Source: JBBEBE01 sp040882505
Lineage (GTDB): Bacteria > Bacteroidota > Rhodothermia > Balneolales > Balneolaceae
Direction of reading: 5' to 3'
Assembly (NCBI GenBank): GCA_040882505.1
Contig: JBBEBE010000001.1
Coordinates: 115,228-179,227 of the forward strand
Length of the DNA stretch: 64,000 bases
Part shown: positions 1-8,855 of the stretch, piece after piece
Numbering within the stretch: position 1 is the first letter of the stretch
Layout of the letters: each line of letters opens with the position of its first letter
Notes under the pieces: generated by a model
What the model was told of the DNA's origin: nothing
Databases searched by the model: none
The model's input: only the letters and a program-made list of their open reading frames with translations
Made by a program: the position numbers and the translations under genes

Positions 1-833
1 GAGTACTCCAGAATCCCTTTCATCGGTCCGGATGCCGCCTTCTTGAACGCATTGTGAACCTCTGCTTCGGTTACATCCTTCTTTACAACAGCTGTAAAGT
101 CGGTCAATGAACCCGCCGGAACCGGAACCCGAACGGCACCGCCGTCCAGCTTGCCATCCAAATGTGGAAGAACCAGGCCAACAGCCGCAGCAGCGCCCGT
201 AGTGGTCGGGATAATGTTGTGCGCAGCAGCACGTGCGCGACGAAGATCCTTGTGCGGACCGTCCACAATCTGCTGATCACCGGTATACGCATGAACCGTG
301 GTCATAAACCCTTTCTCGATTCCGAATGCGTCATCCAACACTTTGACCATCGGGGCCAGACAGTTGGTGGTACAACTGGCATTGGAGTAAATCTGGAATT
401 TGCTCTCGATCTCCTTCTCGTTGACACCCAATACGATCGTTTTGACATCGCCACTTCCCGGTGCCGAAATGATCACTTTCTTGGCGCCTGCTTGAATATG
501 TTTGGACGCGGTCTTGTCGTCCCGGAAAATACCGGTGGATTCGACGACAACCTCGGCTCCGAGTTTTCCCCAGGCCAAATTGGCCGGATCCCGCTCGGCA
601 GAGATGGCGATCTTCATCCCGTCAATCACCAGATTGTCCCCTTCAGCTTTGACTTCACCCGGCCAGATGCCGTGAACCGAGTCGTATTTGAAAAGGTGAG
701 CAAGTGTCTTTGCATCGGTGAGGTCATTGACACCCACGATTTCAATTTGATCTTTTTGATACGTGAGAATGGATCGGGTTACCAATCGGCCGATTCGACC
801 AAACCCGTTAATACCTACTTTTATTTTGGACAT
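1..833 (-). CDS. gap: Glyceraldehyde-3-phosphate dehydrogenase, type I (3' end cut by window edge)
   Basis: Glycolytic/gluconeogenic enzyme that oxidises and phosphorylates glyceraldehyde-3-phosphate using NAD(P). Reading the minus strand from the ATG at 833 gives about 277 residues of the usual ~335; the C-terminus lies beyond the window. The Rossmann start (KVGINGFGRIGR) is at the N-terminus, and the catalytic cysteine motif SNASCTTNCLAP lies near the middle, followed by the HAYTGDQ and TGAAAAVG segments. An aspartate in VNDLTD is compatible with NAD preference, though this is inference. It is a monocistronic-looking gene preceded by about 150 bp of non-coding or decayed sequence. Family assignment is secure; the exact isoform is not tested. 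Confidence 0.96.
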   Translation of the reverse strand, partial: MSKIKVGINGFGRIGRLVTRSILTYQKDQIEIVGVNDLTDAKTLAHLFKYDSVHGIWPGEVKAEGDNLVIDGMKIAISAERDPANLAWGKLGAEVVVESTGIFRDDKTASKHIQAGAKKVIISAPGSGDVKTIVLGVNEKEIESKFQIYSNASCTTNCLAPMVKVLDDAFGIEKGFMTTVHAYTGDQQIVDGPHKDLRRARAAAHNIIPTTTGAAAAVGLVLPHLDGKLDGGAVRVPVPAGSLTDFTAVVKKDVTEAEVHNAFKKAASGPMKGILEY

Positions 834-984
834 ATCTGTCGTTCTTTTCAAGATTAAGATGAAAACGCACTACAGCCTTACTTAAATCACCCTAAAATAG
901 GGCTTATTCCCCAGTTTATCCATTTTGACAGGAGTCAGAGATACCTCCGCATATCGTATGGAAAAGCGGTTGCACCGAGACGGG

Positions 985-1104
985 CTACCGGATATAGGTC
1001 ATCTTCAAGGTCTGAATGTACCGACTTCCATTCGTTCCCTGTGCGACCATTCGATAGAAGTAGATTCCGCTGGCAAGCCGATAATGGATCGACCTGAATA
1101 GAAT
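985..1104 (-). pseudogene. Decayed remnant of a T9SS-secreted protein (C-terminal sorting tail only)
   Basis: Read on the minus strand from just after an in-frame TAA (1105-1107) to a TAG (985-987), this frame encodes 39 residues containing LASGIYFYRMVAQG and ending ...LKMTYIR-stop. That is the pattern of the type A type IX secretion sorting domain, whose last strands carry LASGIYFYRL and end in K-M-x-x-x-R. No start codon or upstream domain is present, and the preceding codons are broken by a stop. It is therefore most simply the leftover 3' end of a secreted-protein gene located between the ankyrin gene and gap. A short functional peptide cannot be excluded but is unlikely. Confidence 0.6.
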
Positions 1105-1154
1105 TTACTGTAAAGAGAAAAGGGAGGAGATTATGTTTGTAAACGTAAGAGTAT

Positions 1155-1841
1155 TTACTCATCCAAGTCTACATCGTCGGGAAGCTCTTCGTCATCTCCC
1201 ATGACATCATCAATATCGGAGTCGCCCTCGTCCTCTTCCACATCATCGGCTGGAACCGCGTGTACCGGGGGCTTGGTTGCAGCCCGGGCACCTGCCCGTT
1301 TCAGAAGCATGGCGATATCGGTGTTGTCGTTGTCCAGTGCAATATTGAGCGCCGTATCCCCATTCTTGTCCTTGAGCCGGACATTCGCACCTTGATCTAT
1401 CAGGAATTTTACCACTTCGGTATGCCCTTCCCGGGCAGCGAGCATGAGAGCTGTCTGTCCCCATCGCTGCTGTGCATTTACACTTGCGCCTCGATCGACC
1501 AGCAGCTTGACCGCCTCGAGACGTCCTTCGCGGGATGCAATAATCACTGCAAGATCACCAATCGGGACATCTTCCCCCAACAGGTACGTCATGACCTCCA
1601 AATGACCGTTCTCGGCAGCTCGATTCAGGGCTGTCCCCCCCATTCGGGTTTCGGCTTTGGGATCGGCCCCTTTTTCCAGCAGAAATCGGACCAACTCCAG
1701 GTGGTTGTTTTCAGCTGCGAGCATAAGTGCGGTCTCCCCGCTTTTGCTGGATTCGTCTATGGAGACTCCCTTTTCGAGGAGACCCTGTACAACATTGAGT
1801 TCACCATTCTGCGCAGCCGTCAAAAGGGCAGGTCGTTCCAT
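1155..1841 (-). CDS. Ankyrin-repeat protein with acidic C-terminal tail
   Basis: A 228-residue soluble protein made of about six ankyrin repeats (roughly residues 3-32, 35-65, 69-98, 100-127, 130-160, 163-190). These carry the repeated pattern G-x-TALMLAA-x-x-x-H-x-E-x-V-x-x-LL-x-x-GA. There is no signal peptide or membrane segment, so it is likely cytoplasmic. The last ~35 residues are almost entirely Asp/Glu. Ankyrin repeats mediate protein-protein contacts and no catalytic domain accompanies them here, so the partner and role are unknown. The gene starts at an ATG 105 bp after the fmt stop on the same strand and may be read through from the fmt operon. Confidence 0.9.
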   Translation of the reverse strand: MERPALLTAAQNGELNVVQGLLEKGVSIDESSKSGETALMLAAENNHLELVRFLLEKGADPKAETRMGGTALNRAAENGHLEVMTYLLGEDVPIGDLAVIIASREGRLEAVKLLVDRGASVNAQQRWGQTALMLAAREGHTEVVKFLIDQGANVRLKDKNGDTALNIALDNDNTDIAMLLKRAGARAATKPPVHAVPADDVEEDEGDSDIDDVMGDDEELPDDVDLDE

Positions 1842-1946
1842 AACATACGGAGTTGATTCAAGCGTTCAGCATCCCGGCAACCGGGCTTTCGGGCGAAAGG
1901 TAGGTTTCAAAATCATTGCGAACAAGCCTTGCAGACAGGGAATCGA

Positions 1947-2915
1947 CTACTTGAATCCGGGATCAAATGAATAGCTGTTGGCGAAATCTTTTCCGGAAAT
2001 CCGACCTTTGCCTGGTAGTTTCAAATCCTTGATTTCGACGGTTCCGGTTCGACAACCGACCAACAGATATCGCCCTTCGGCAAAAATCAGTTCTCCAGGC
2101 ATGAGATCGATCTCCGGTCCCCGTCGTGCTCGAAGAATGTGCACCGTTTGATTCCCATAGAGTGTCCAGGCTCCCGGGTGGGGAATCATCGAGCGAATGT
2201 GATTGTAGACGGCCTCCGCATCCTCTTTGAATTCGATGTGTGCATCGTCCCGGAACAGTTTCGGAGCTTCCGACGCCAACGCACTCTCCTGTGGGGCAGG
2301 ATCTACCTTGCCTGCCGCGATTTGGTCGATACTCTCGACAAGAAGATCGGCACCGACATGTCGCAACCGTTCATAAAGCTCTCCGGTGGTTTCGTCAGGA
2401 TCAATACGTACTTCCGTCTGCTCGATCACAGCTCCCGTATCCACCTCTTTCTCCAGGAAGAAAACCGTACAACCGGTCTCGTACTCTCCATTACGAATGG
2501 CCCAGTGGATGGGTGCCGCTCCGCGATAGCGAGGAAGCAAAGAGGCGTGCAAATTGATCGCACCCCGGCTTGGAATGGAGAGCAGGGTATCCGGAAGAAT
2601 TCGGAATGCGACCACCACCAAGAGGTCCGGTTTTAGTTTTTGAAGCTCTGCTGCAAGTGCAGGATCGTTTGTCTCCTCGATATCACCCGTTGGAAGGCCC
2701 AACTCCAATGCTTTCGCTTTCACGGCCGTCGGTTGTGTCTCCGACCCACGCCCGCGACGGCGATCCGGATTGCTGTAGACCTTGAGAATCTTGTGATCCG
2801 AATCGTTTAAAGCTTCCAGGGAGGGAACGGCAAATTCAGGAGAACCCATGAAGACGACCCGAAGGGGTCTCTTTCCACGAACCATCCCCGAAAGCCTCTT
2901 CAGAAACCCGTTCAT
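1947..2915 (-). CDS. fmt: Methionyl-tRNA formyltransferase
   Basis: Transfers a formyl group from 10-formyl-THF to initiator Met-tRNA in the cytoplasm. The 322-residue protein has the normal family length. The N-terminal formyltransferase domain has RVVFMGSPEFAVPSLEAL and the catalytic block NLHASLLPRYRGAAPI (Asn121 and His123 in this numbering), followed by the E-x-D-TG segment. A C-terminal OB-like domain completes the protein. The start ATG at 2915 overlaps the def stop by 4 bp (ATGA), which supports this start although it adds about 17 residues before the usual first strand. It is the last gene of HU-ruvX-def-fmt; def acts on the product of the same pathway. Confidence 0.97.
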   Translation of the reverse strand: MNGFLKRLSGMVRGKRPLRVVFMGSPEFAVPSLEALNDSDHKILKVYSNPDRRRGRGSETQPTAVKAKALELGLPTGDIEETNDPALAAELQKLKPDLLVVVAFRILPDTLLSIPSRGAINLHASLLPRYRGAAPIHWAIRNGEYETGCTVFFLEKEVDTGAVIEQTEVRIDPDETTGELYERLRHVGADLLVESIDQIAAGKVDPAPQESALASEAPKLFRDDAHIEFKEDAEAVYNHIRSMIPHPGAWTLYGNQTVHILRARRGPEIDLMPGELIFAEGRYLLVGCRTGTVEIKDLKLPGKGRISGKDFANSYSFDPGFK

Positions 2916-3481
2916 ACCCTCTCACCGCCTCTTGGAACCAGTGGATAGGTGGTCTCTACACGTCCCGAGTCAATCTTCTCGAGACGTGATTTGTGAAGTC
3001 GACGCTTGAACGCACTCAAATAGTCCAGGAAAAGCTTTCCATCCAGATGGTCCAGCTCGTGCTGAATAACACGCGAGGTCCACCCTCGAAACGTCTCCTC
3101 TTTTACCTGAAGCGACGCATCCAGATAGCGCACATGAATCTCGTCGGGTCGCTTCACCTTGTCGCGAACATCCGGAATACTCAGACAGCCCTCCTCAAGC
3201 TCGACCAGCTCCTCACCGAAATTCAGAATTTCCGGATTCATGAAAACCATCGGTCCGTAATCCGGCTCGTCAAGCTCCTCGGTGATCGGATCGGCGTCCA
3301 TGACAAATACACGCTGGACGATCCCGATCTGAGGCGCGGCCAACCCCACGCCCTCTGCCGTCTCCATCGTCTCCATCATATCCTCGACGAGACCTTGCAG
3401 CGTCCTGTCTTTCGGATCCACGGGTGGGCAGACCTCCCGTAAAACCGGGTCATTCCATGTAACAATGGGTCGTACACTCAT
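2912..3481 (-). CDS. def: Peptide deformylase
   Basis: Metalloenzyme that removes the formyl group from nascent proteins, complementing fmt directly downstream. All three family motifs are visible in the 189 residues: GVGLAAPQIG (45-53 region), EGCLS (97-101, metal-ligand Cys) and HELDH (141-145, the HExxH metal site and catalytic Glu). It overlaps fmt by 4 bp and begins 6 bp after ruvX ends, so it is translationally coupled within one operon. Nothing is missing or unusual. Confidence 0.98.
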   Translation of the reverse strand: MSVRPIVTWNDPVLREVCPPVDPKDRTLQGLVEDMMETMETAEGVGLAAPQIGIVQRVFVMDADPITEELDEPDYGPMVFMNPEILNFGEELVELEEGCLSIPDVRDKVKRPDEIHVRYLDASLQVKEETFRGWTSRVIQHELDHLDGKLFLDYLSAFKRRLHKSRLEKIDSGRVETTYPLVPRGGERV

Positions 3482-3487
3482 GCAACT

Positions 3488-3913
3488 TCATCCCCCACTT
3501 GATTTCATGTAGTGATGCAGGATGAGCACGGCAGCTGCCTGATCCAACATCCCTTTCTCGGCTCGCTTGTTTCGGGGAACCCCCGTTTCAATGAGCAATT
3601 CCATCGCCTGTTGCGAGCTGTACCGCTCGTCTACCTGCTCGACAGGTATCCCCGGAAACGTCTTCTCCAATTGGTTGACAAAACGGGAAACCATACGGGT
3701 ACTCTCTCCCTCCCGTCCATCGCTGTGAAGTGGCCAGCCCACCACAAATGCGGCCACCGGGCCCTCTTTGACGATCTCGCCGATCCGGTCCATCACCTCG
3801 GCCGGTGACCATGTGGCTACCGGGTTCACCGAGAGTTGAAGCGGATCGGTTCGGGCCACACCGATCCGTTTGACCCCCACATCCACTCCAATCAATCGCC
3901 CTGAAACCGACAC
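3488..3913 (-). CDS. ruvX: Putative pre-16S rRNA nuclease / Holliday-junction resolvase-like YqgF
   Basis: A 141-residue RNase H-fold protein of the YqgF/RuvX family, implicated in maturation of the 16S rRNA 5' end. It was originally predicted to be a Holliday-junction resolvase. The first strand IGVDVGVKRIGVA carries the first catalytic Asp; VGWPLHSDGREG and VDERYSS supply the next acidic site; the final GMLDQAAA carries the last Asp. The start is a GTG at 3911-3913 that shares one base with the TAG stop of the HU gene (TAGTG), so it is tightly coupled. Confidence 0.94.
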   Translation of the reverse strand: MSVSGRLIGVDVGVKRIGVARTDPLQLSVNPVATWSPAEVMDRIGEIVKEGPVAAFVVGWPLHSDGREGESTRMVSRFVNQLEKTFPGIPVEQVDERYSSQQAMELLIETGVPRNKRAEKGMLDQAAAVLILHHYMKSSGG

Positions 3914-4269
3914 TATCCCTCGGCCTCTTCGAGCTCCTCGAGTGGTTGGCGCAAAAACTCCTTGAGTCGCTTGCTCGGCTTGAAATGGGTCTTGCGATGC
4001 GCCGGCACATAAATCACTTCATTGGTCTTCGGATTGCGTGCTTTCGGTTTTGCCTTGGTCTCTTTGACTTCAAACACGCCAAAATCCCTCAACTCGATCC
4101 GACACGTTGGATCGGCATCCATCAACGTACCACGAACGGCTCCAATCACCGAATCCACCCACGGCTCAGCCTGATTCAGGGGTACATCCATCGATTCTGC
4201 GACTCGTCGAACGATATCTCGTTTGGTATAGGTCATCTCTTGTATCGGGTCTTCGCCTGCAGTTGCCAT
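3913..4269 (-). CDS. HU/IHF-family DNA-binding protein
   Basis: A 118-residue nucleoid-associated protein of the HU/IHF superfamily. The central block has T-K-R-D-I-V-R-R-V-A, the phenylalanine-rich GVFEVKETKAK segment and RNPKTNEVIYVPAHRK, which forms the DNA-minor-groove arm with its conserved RNP. Short N- and C-terminal extensions (about 12 residues at the start and an acidic tail EELEEAEG) make it longer than canonical ~90-residue HU. It is the first gene of the operon and overlaps ruvX by one base. Whether it behaves as an HU homodimer or an IHF-like subunit cannot be told from sequence. Confidence 0.93.
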   Translation of the reverse strand: MATAGEDPIQEMTYTKRDIVRRVAESMDVPLNQAEPWVDSVIGAVRGTLMDADPTCRIELRDFGVFEVKETKAKPKARNPKTNEVIYVPAHRKTHFKPSKRLKEFLRQPLEELEEAEG

Positions 4270-4504
4270 ACCCTGTGCATCTGATAATCAGGCATTTTCT
4301 TCCAGTTTCAATCAGAACCCAAATATAACTGTTTTTACTCTACTTGGACAGGAAGAAAACGAGGAATGATCCGTTGTGCATCCTCTTGTTTCTTTTACCG
4401 ATAAATCGATTCCATCCAGGAAACCCATTTCAAGCTCCTCCTGTGCCAACGTATACCGCCCCCTCGTCTACACATCGTCACCTCCAGGCTCCCAGTCCAT
4501 GAGA

Positions 4505-6745
4505 TTAATCGTAGCGAACCACGGTGCGAATTCCATCGACCTTCCGAACCCGTTGGATGATTCGATCCAGATGATCCAGATCCTCGACATACATGGTCAG
4601 AATTCCTTCAAACATTCCGCTGTCACTATTCACATTGATACTCTTCATATTGGTCTTCAATATACGGGATAGCACATCGGTCAGGTCGGTCACCAATCCG
4701 ACACGATCCTCGCCAATCACCTTGATGGCACCCAAAAACTGAGAATCGATCTGATGGGCCCAGTCCACATTGATGATTCGCTCACCGTCGGTTCGTATCA
4801 GATGGTTTGCATTCTTGCAGGACGTGCGGTGAATCTTCACATCTCCGTTCCGACTGATGAATCCGATGACGTCGTCTCCCGGTATCGGATTGCAACAGTT
4901 CGCATAGGCATATTTGACGTTGGTAATTTCTCCCTGAATCAATAGATCATCTGATCCACTCTGTCGGGCAGACGAGATAAACTTCTTCTGAAACTCCTCC
5001 TCGCTCACGTGCTCGGGTTCTACGCTGTCAGACTCGGGAACCCGTCCTTTGCTTTTGTACTTCCGGACGGCATCGTAGAGATCATTGACATCGAAGCGGG
5101 CGCGGCCAATCTCGTAGAATATCTCCTGTAGCGAGTCGAACTCCAGCTTTCGGGCCACCTTCATCAGCTCTTGTTCAGAGATCTTTACCTTGCCTCGCGA
5201 AAGCCGTTTCTCCCAAACTTCGCGACCCTGATCGGCAATATCGCGCTCCTTCTGCTTGATGAACTGCCGAATCCTGGATTTTGCCTTGTGGGTAACCACA
5301 TCGTGAATCCAGTCCGGATTCAAATTGATCTTTTTACCAGACAAAATTTCGACCTGATCACCCACCTCCAGTTTTTGGCGCAGTGGAACCATTTTCCCGT
5401 TCACCTTGGCCGCCATCGCCCGTTCACCGATCTCGCTGTGGATCTCGAACGCGAAATCGATGCAGGAACTGCCCTTCGGCAAGGTCTTCAGCTCTCCATC
5501 CGGCGTAAAGACGTAAATTTCGTGCTGATAGAGGTTCAGCTGAAAATCTTTTACAAATTCGGTCGCCGCATCGGGCCTTGGATTGTCCAATACATCCCGA
5601 ACCCAATGGACAAACCGGTCAAGAGAGGTATTCTCAGCCGATCCCTCCTTGTACTTCCAGTGGGCTGCCACCCCTTTTTCGGCGATCGTATCCATGCGAC
5701 GGGTCCGGATCTGAACCTCGACCTTTCGCCCCTTTTGGGTAATCACCGTCGTATGAAGAGACTGATAGCCGTTGGCTTTCGGCACGGAAATAAAATCACG
5801 AAACCGTTGTGGAATGGGGGTGTACCAATCGGTAATAATGGAATAGACCCGCCAGCAATCTTCTTTCGAATGCGGATCTTCCAAAATAATACGGATGGCA
5901 AACAGATCGTAGATCTCCTCGAAAGGTTTCTGTTGCCGCTGCATCTTCCGATAGATCGAGTAGAGATGTTTGGGACGCCCTTTGATCTCGAATTTGAAGT
6001 TCATCTTCGACAGCTCATCCTCGATCGGATGCATGAACTCCTCGATAAACTGCTCGCGAGAACCACGCTTCTCCTTCAGCTTGCGAGCGATGTATCGGTA
6101 AGAGTTTACGTCCGTCACCTTGAAGCAGAGGTCCTCAAACTCATTCTTCACTTCGAAGAGACCGAATCGGTGTGCAAGTGGAGCATAAAGCTCCATCGTC
6201 TCGCTGGCAATTTTAAGCTGTTTTTCTCGGGGGAGGTGATCGATGGTGCGCATGTTGTGCAACCGATCGGCAAACTTGATCAGAACCACTCGGATGTCCT
6301 CGGCCATGGAGAGGAGCATCTTCATAAATGTCTCGGCCTGCTTGGTATCCCGGCTTTCAAAGACTCCGGCGATTTTGGTCACCCCGTCGATGATATGGGC
6401 AACCGTCTGTCCAAACAGCTCGTGAATGTCCTCCAGTGTCACCGATGTATCTTCCACGGTATCGTGCAACAGTGCAGCCGCAACCGACTCATCATCAATG
6501 CTCATGTCCTGTGCAACAATACGGGCAACCTCCAACGGGTGCAGGTAGTAGGGCTCCCCGGAAGCACGCGTAATGCCGTCGTGGGAAAAGTAACAGAGGC
6601 GAAAGGCACGCGATATCAGATCTTCATCGACTTCATGAAGATGTTCACGACACAGCTCTACCAATTCGGCCAGACCCTGGCTGGGAACCGGTGGCATGTC
6701 GGCCGTCTGGAAATCCTCAATGATATTGATACTCGCTTTTCCCAT
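4505..6745 (-). CDS. spoT: Bifunctional (p)ppGpp synthetase/hydrolase (RelA/SpoT)
   Basis: Stringent-response enzyme that makes and degrades (p)ppGpp. The 746-residue protein is of full RSH length. The HD hydrolase domain is intact, with HDTVED at 94-99. The synthetase domain shows YDLFAIRI, PKANGYQSLHTTVI and EVQIRTRRMD. Then follow the TGS domain (YVFTPDGELKTLPKG), a Cys-containing linker domain (CCNPIPGDDVIGF) and a C-terminal ACT domain. With both catalytic domains intact, a bifunctional Rel/SpoT role is most likely. About 235 bp separate it from the HU gene, so it may have its own transcript termination. Confidence 0.96.
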   Translation of the reverse strand: MGKASINIIEDFQTADMPPVPSQGLAELVELCREHLHEVDEDLISRAFRLCYFSHDGITRASGEPYYLHPLEVARIVAQDMSIDDESVAAALLHDTVEDTSVTLEDIHELFGQTVAHIIDGVTKIAGVFESRDTKQAETFMKMLLSMAEDIRVVLIKFADRLHNMRTIDHLPREKQLKIASETMELYAPLAHRFGLFEVKNEFEDLCFKVTDVNSYRYIARKLKEKRGSREQFIEEFMHPIEDELSKMNFKFEIKGRPKHLYSIYRKMQRQQKPFEEIYDLFAIRIILEDPHSKEDCWRVYSIITDWYTPIPQRFRDFISVPKANGYQSLHTTVITQKGRKVEVQIRTRRMDTIAEKGVAAHWKYKEGSAENTSLDRFVHWVRDVLDNPRPDAATEFVKDFQLNLYQHEIYVFTPDGELKTLPKGSSCIDFAFEIHSEIGERAMAAKVNGKMVPLRQKLEVGDQVEILSGKKINLNPDWIHDVVTHKAKSRIRQFIKQKERDIADQGREVWEKRLSRGKVKISEQELMKVARKLEFDSLQEIFYEIGRARFDVNDLYDAVRKYKSKGRVPESDSVEPEHVSEEEFQKKFISSARQSGSDDLLIQGEITNVKYAYANCCNPIPGDDVIGFISRNGDVKIHRTSCKNANHLIRTDGERIINVDWAHQIDSQFLGAIKVIGEDRVGLVTDLTDVLSRILKTNMKSINVNSDSGMFEGILTMYVEDLDHLDRIIQRVRKVDGIRTVVRYD

Positions 6746-6786
6746 TCATGTACTGCCGGTGCATCCGGTCTGTAAAAGTGGAAGGA

Positions 6787-6819
6787 ATGAAAAAGGCGAC
6801 CCCGGGACGAGTCGCCTTT
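6787..6819 (-). terminator. Rho-independent terminator of the outer-membrane protein gene
   Basis: The arms AAAGGCGAC (6792-6800) and GTCGCCTTT (6811-6819) form a perfect 9-bp stem with a 10-base loop. On the minus strand the stem is followed by TTTTTC. It lies about 25 bp past the stop of the gene ending at 6844 and separates that gene from relA/spoT. Confidence 0.85.
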
Positions 6820-6843
6820 GTATAAGAACCGTAAATCAGCGCG

Positions 6844-7413
6844 TTAAAATTCCAGCGTCACACCAAAGGCCCACCGGCTGTTCTGATTTGAATAAAACTG
6901 ATCGTCCTCGAAGTGACGAACAAACCGGTACTCCACGAACGGCTTGAGCATGGGCAATGTCGTCAACTGTACGCCCGTGAAGACGTTCCAGTAGAAGTAG
7001 TCTTCGTCGAATTCTCCGTTCTGTGTGCCCTGTTCCACAGCTTTGAAACTCTCGCTCCCGATCCCCATTCCAGCGTAGGGTGAAATCAGGCCCAGAGGAA
7101 CCCCTCCGGTAGCTGCCAAACCAAAATCGTAGCTGTCCATCTCCGTCGTTACAGTCCCTCCCCCAAAGTCAAAACTGTTCTCCTCGCTAAAGTAGCTGAA
7201 ATGTCCACGCAGCTTGAGATCGACCAGGGGAACCATGTTCAAAATTCCTTGTTCGATCCGTAGACCAAAGCCATTTTCCGGCGAAATATCCCGCGTTTCA
7301 AACGAAGCGCCGATTCCGGTCTGGGCGGCGGCCTTCTCCATTGGCACACTCACCAACAGCAACAACAGTGGAAGGATCCAAATTCCTGTTCGTCCTCGAA
7401 GTTGATCACTCAT
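6844..7413 (-). CDS. Predicted outer-membrane beta-barrel protein
   Basis: A 189-residue protein with a signal peptide (positive start, hydrophobic WILPLLLLLVSVP, cleavage likely after KAAAQ near residue 31). The mature part has alternating polar/hydrophobic strands rich in Gly and aromatics, ending FGVTLEF with a terminal Phe as expected for BAM substrates. It resembles small OmpA-like/PF13505-type barrels of about eight strands; no ligand can be assigned. It is followed by a strong terminator, so probably forms a single-gene unit. Confidence 0.75.
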   Translation of the reverse strand: MSDQLRGRTGIWILPLLLLLVSVPMEKAAAQTGIGASFETRDISPENGFGLRIEQGILNMVPLVDLKLRGHFSYFSEENSFDFGGGTVTTEMDSYDFGLAATGGVPLGLISPYAGMGIGSESFKAVEQGTQNGEFDEDYFYWNVFTGVQLTTLPMLKPFVEYRFVRHFEDDQFYSNQNSRWAFGVTLEF

Positions 7414-7539
7414 CTCGTATCTCCCGTTTGTTTTGATTCGATCTTGTCTGCCTCTCTGTCCGTTCCCGTCCAGATAAAGGCACCTTCTCTCATTGACACC
7501 CTGGCATGGCCCGTCTCATACAACCCGGTACGGGTCCAA

Positions 7540-7968
7540 TTATTCCGCTTCGGTCGAGGATTGGCTGCTTGTTGCCTGGTTCAGCCACATTTTCTCCAAA
7601 CTTCGATAAAGCTGGTCACTGGTAATTGGTTTGACAAGATAATCAATATAGTTGGTTTGGGCGGCATCCTCCCGATTCTGTTGGTCGGAGTTCCCGGTAA
7701 TGTATATGGCCGGAATATCCAGGGTTTGCTGCATAATGTAAACCGCCTTCGTCCCCAGAATCCCCTCGCCCAGATAAATATCGGCGATAATCAGGTCCAC
7801 CGGGTGATTCTTGACCAACTCGAGAGCCTCTTCACCGGTACGAGCCCGATGAGTATTCTCGATTCCAACGCGTTTGAGCATCAGTTCCAGGCTCAAGGTC
7901 AGGATCATGTCATCCTCCATAATCAGGACGGATTTATTCGGAAATCGTACACTCTGATGTTGTTGCAT
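7540..7968 (-). CDS. Single-domain response regulator (CheY-like)
   Basis: A 142-residue receiver domain with no output domain. The acidic pocket EDD (18-20), phosphoacceptor Asp63 in IIADIYLG, the Thr in YITGNS and Lys113 in LVKPI are all present, so it should be phosphorylatable. It starts 16 bp after the stop of a degenerate PAS/kinase-like gene on the same strand, and the two very probably form an operon. This architecture matches orphan receivers that work with HWE/HisKA_2-type kinases. Partner and output are unknown. Confidence 0.9.
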   Translation of the reverse strand: MQQHQSVRFPNKSVLIMEDDMILTLSLELMLKRVGIENTHRARTGEEALELVKNHPVDLIIADIYLGEGILGTKAVYIMQQTLDIPAIYITGNSDQQNREDAAQTNYIDYLVKPITSDQLYRSLEKMWLNQATSSQSSTEAE

Positions 7969-7984
7969 GGCTAATTGGCTGCGA

Positions 7985-8644
7985 TTAAATAAATGAGCTA
8001 CTGGACCCTTTCACGTCCGCTTTAAAGAACCGAATGCACATTTCGTCGGATCTGTCCGGGCTCACGTGACAGTGAGCGTTTAGTTGATTCAGCAATACAC
8101 TCAAGACCCTTGCATTGAATCCTTCCGGATCCTCGTCAATGAATTTGACCATTGGATATCCGGGAATTCCGAATCGGATACGAACTTCCTCGCCCTCTTG
8201 GTCCAACGAGAGGTAGGGATCTGCCGAATACCGATGATTGGAAAATTCGGCCAAATTGAATAATTCGTTCAATATCAGACCCGCTGTTACGGCTTGATTT
8301 ACGTTCAACCGAACGTGTTCGACCTTCAGAACCAGCTCTCTCCCACGTCCAATCGCCTGCTTTTGCCACGAATCCGACATACTCATAATGTAGAGATCCA
8401 GATGGACACGTAAAAGATCGTCTTGCTCATACTCATAGACAACTTCTCCGTCCAACCAGACCGGAATGGTCCCGAGAAGCACCGGAATCTCCAGGCCCTC
8501 CTTACTACATCTTAACGTTTCCCGCTGAACCGTTGTTCCCGATAAAGTTTGCCCGGTAAACTCTTTCTCTTCTTCATCGAGCCCGTCGGGAATCAACAGT
8601 TCGTCCACATTGCGGCCGTATGCCTCGTCGTGTGACTCCTGCAT
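7985..8644 (-). CDS. PAS plus degenerate HWE/HisKA_2-like kinase fragment
   Basis: A 219-residue protein whose first ~70 residues resemble the second half of a PAS domain (YGRNVDELLIP, then TLRCSKEGLEIPV). Residues ~75-140 follow the pattern of an HWE/HisKA_2 dimerisation region leading into the N box (LNVNQAVTAGLILNELFNLA). The expected phospho-accepting His and the glycine-rich ATP boxes are not recognisable. In-frame codons upstream of the chosen ATG (L-P-L-V-C-S-N-K-E) continue PAS similarity up to a TGA. The gene may therefore start at a non-ATG codon, or be the 3' remainder of a longer sensor. It precedes a receiver gene. Confidence 0.6.
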   Translation of the reverse strand: MQESHDEAYGRNVDELLIPDGLDEEEKEFTGQTLSGTTVQRETLRCSKEGLEIPVLLGTIPVWLDGEVVYEYEQDDLLRVHLDLYIMSMSDSWQKQAIGRGRELVLKVEHVRLNVNQAVTAGLILNELFNLAEFSNHRYSADPYLSLDQEGEEVRIRFGIPGYPMVKFIDEDPEGFNARVLSVLLNQLNAHCHVSPDRSDEMCIRFFKADVKGSSSSFI

Positions 8645-8855
8645 CTCCTTATTGGAGCAAACCAGTGGCAGTCATGCCAAAATAACTACCCAAAATTATC
8701 CCGAACCGGACCGGAATCCTATTTGATCCTTTTAATCTTGGCAGATCCCCGCTATACAATCCCGACAGATTTTGTACCATTCAAGTGGCGTGGGTCCAAT
8801 TTTTTACCGAATCGGGCCCGCACGATCCAATGCAATCATCCAGAGGAGAGGTATC

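Noticed and set aside
4270..4504. Short coding-like stretch between HU and relA/spoT on the minus strand
   Set aside because: A frame of about 48 codons is open but has no start context or recognisable similarity; treated as intergenic.
5171..6775. 534-codon open frame on the plus strand opposite relA/spoT
   Set aside because: It is a shadow of the highly conserved RSH gene; its translation has no domain or plausible N-terminus.
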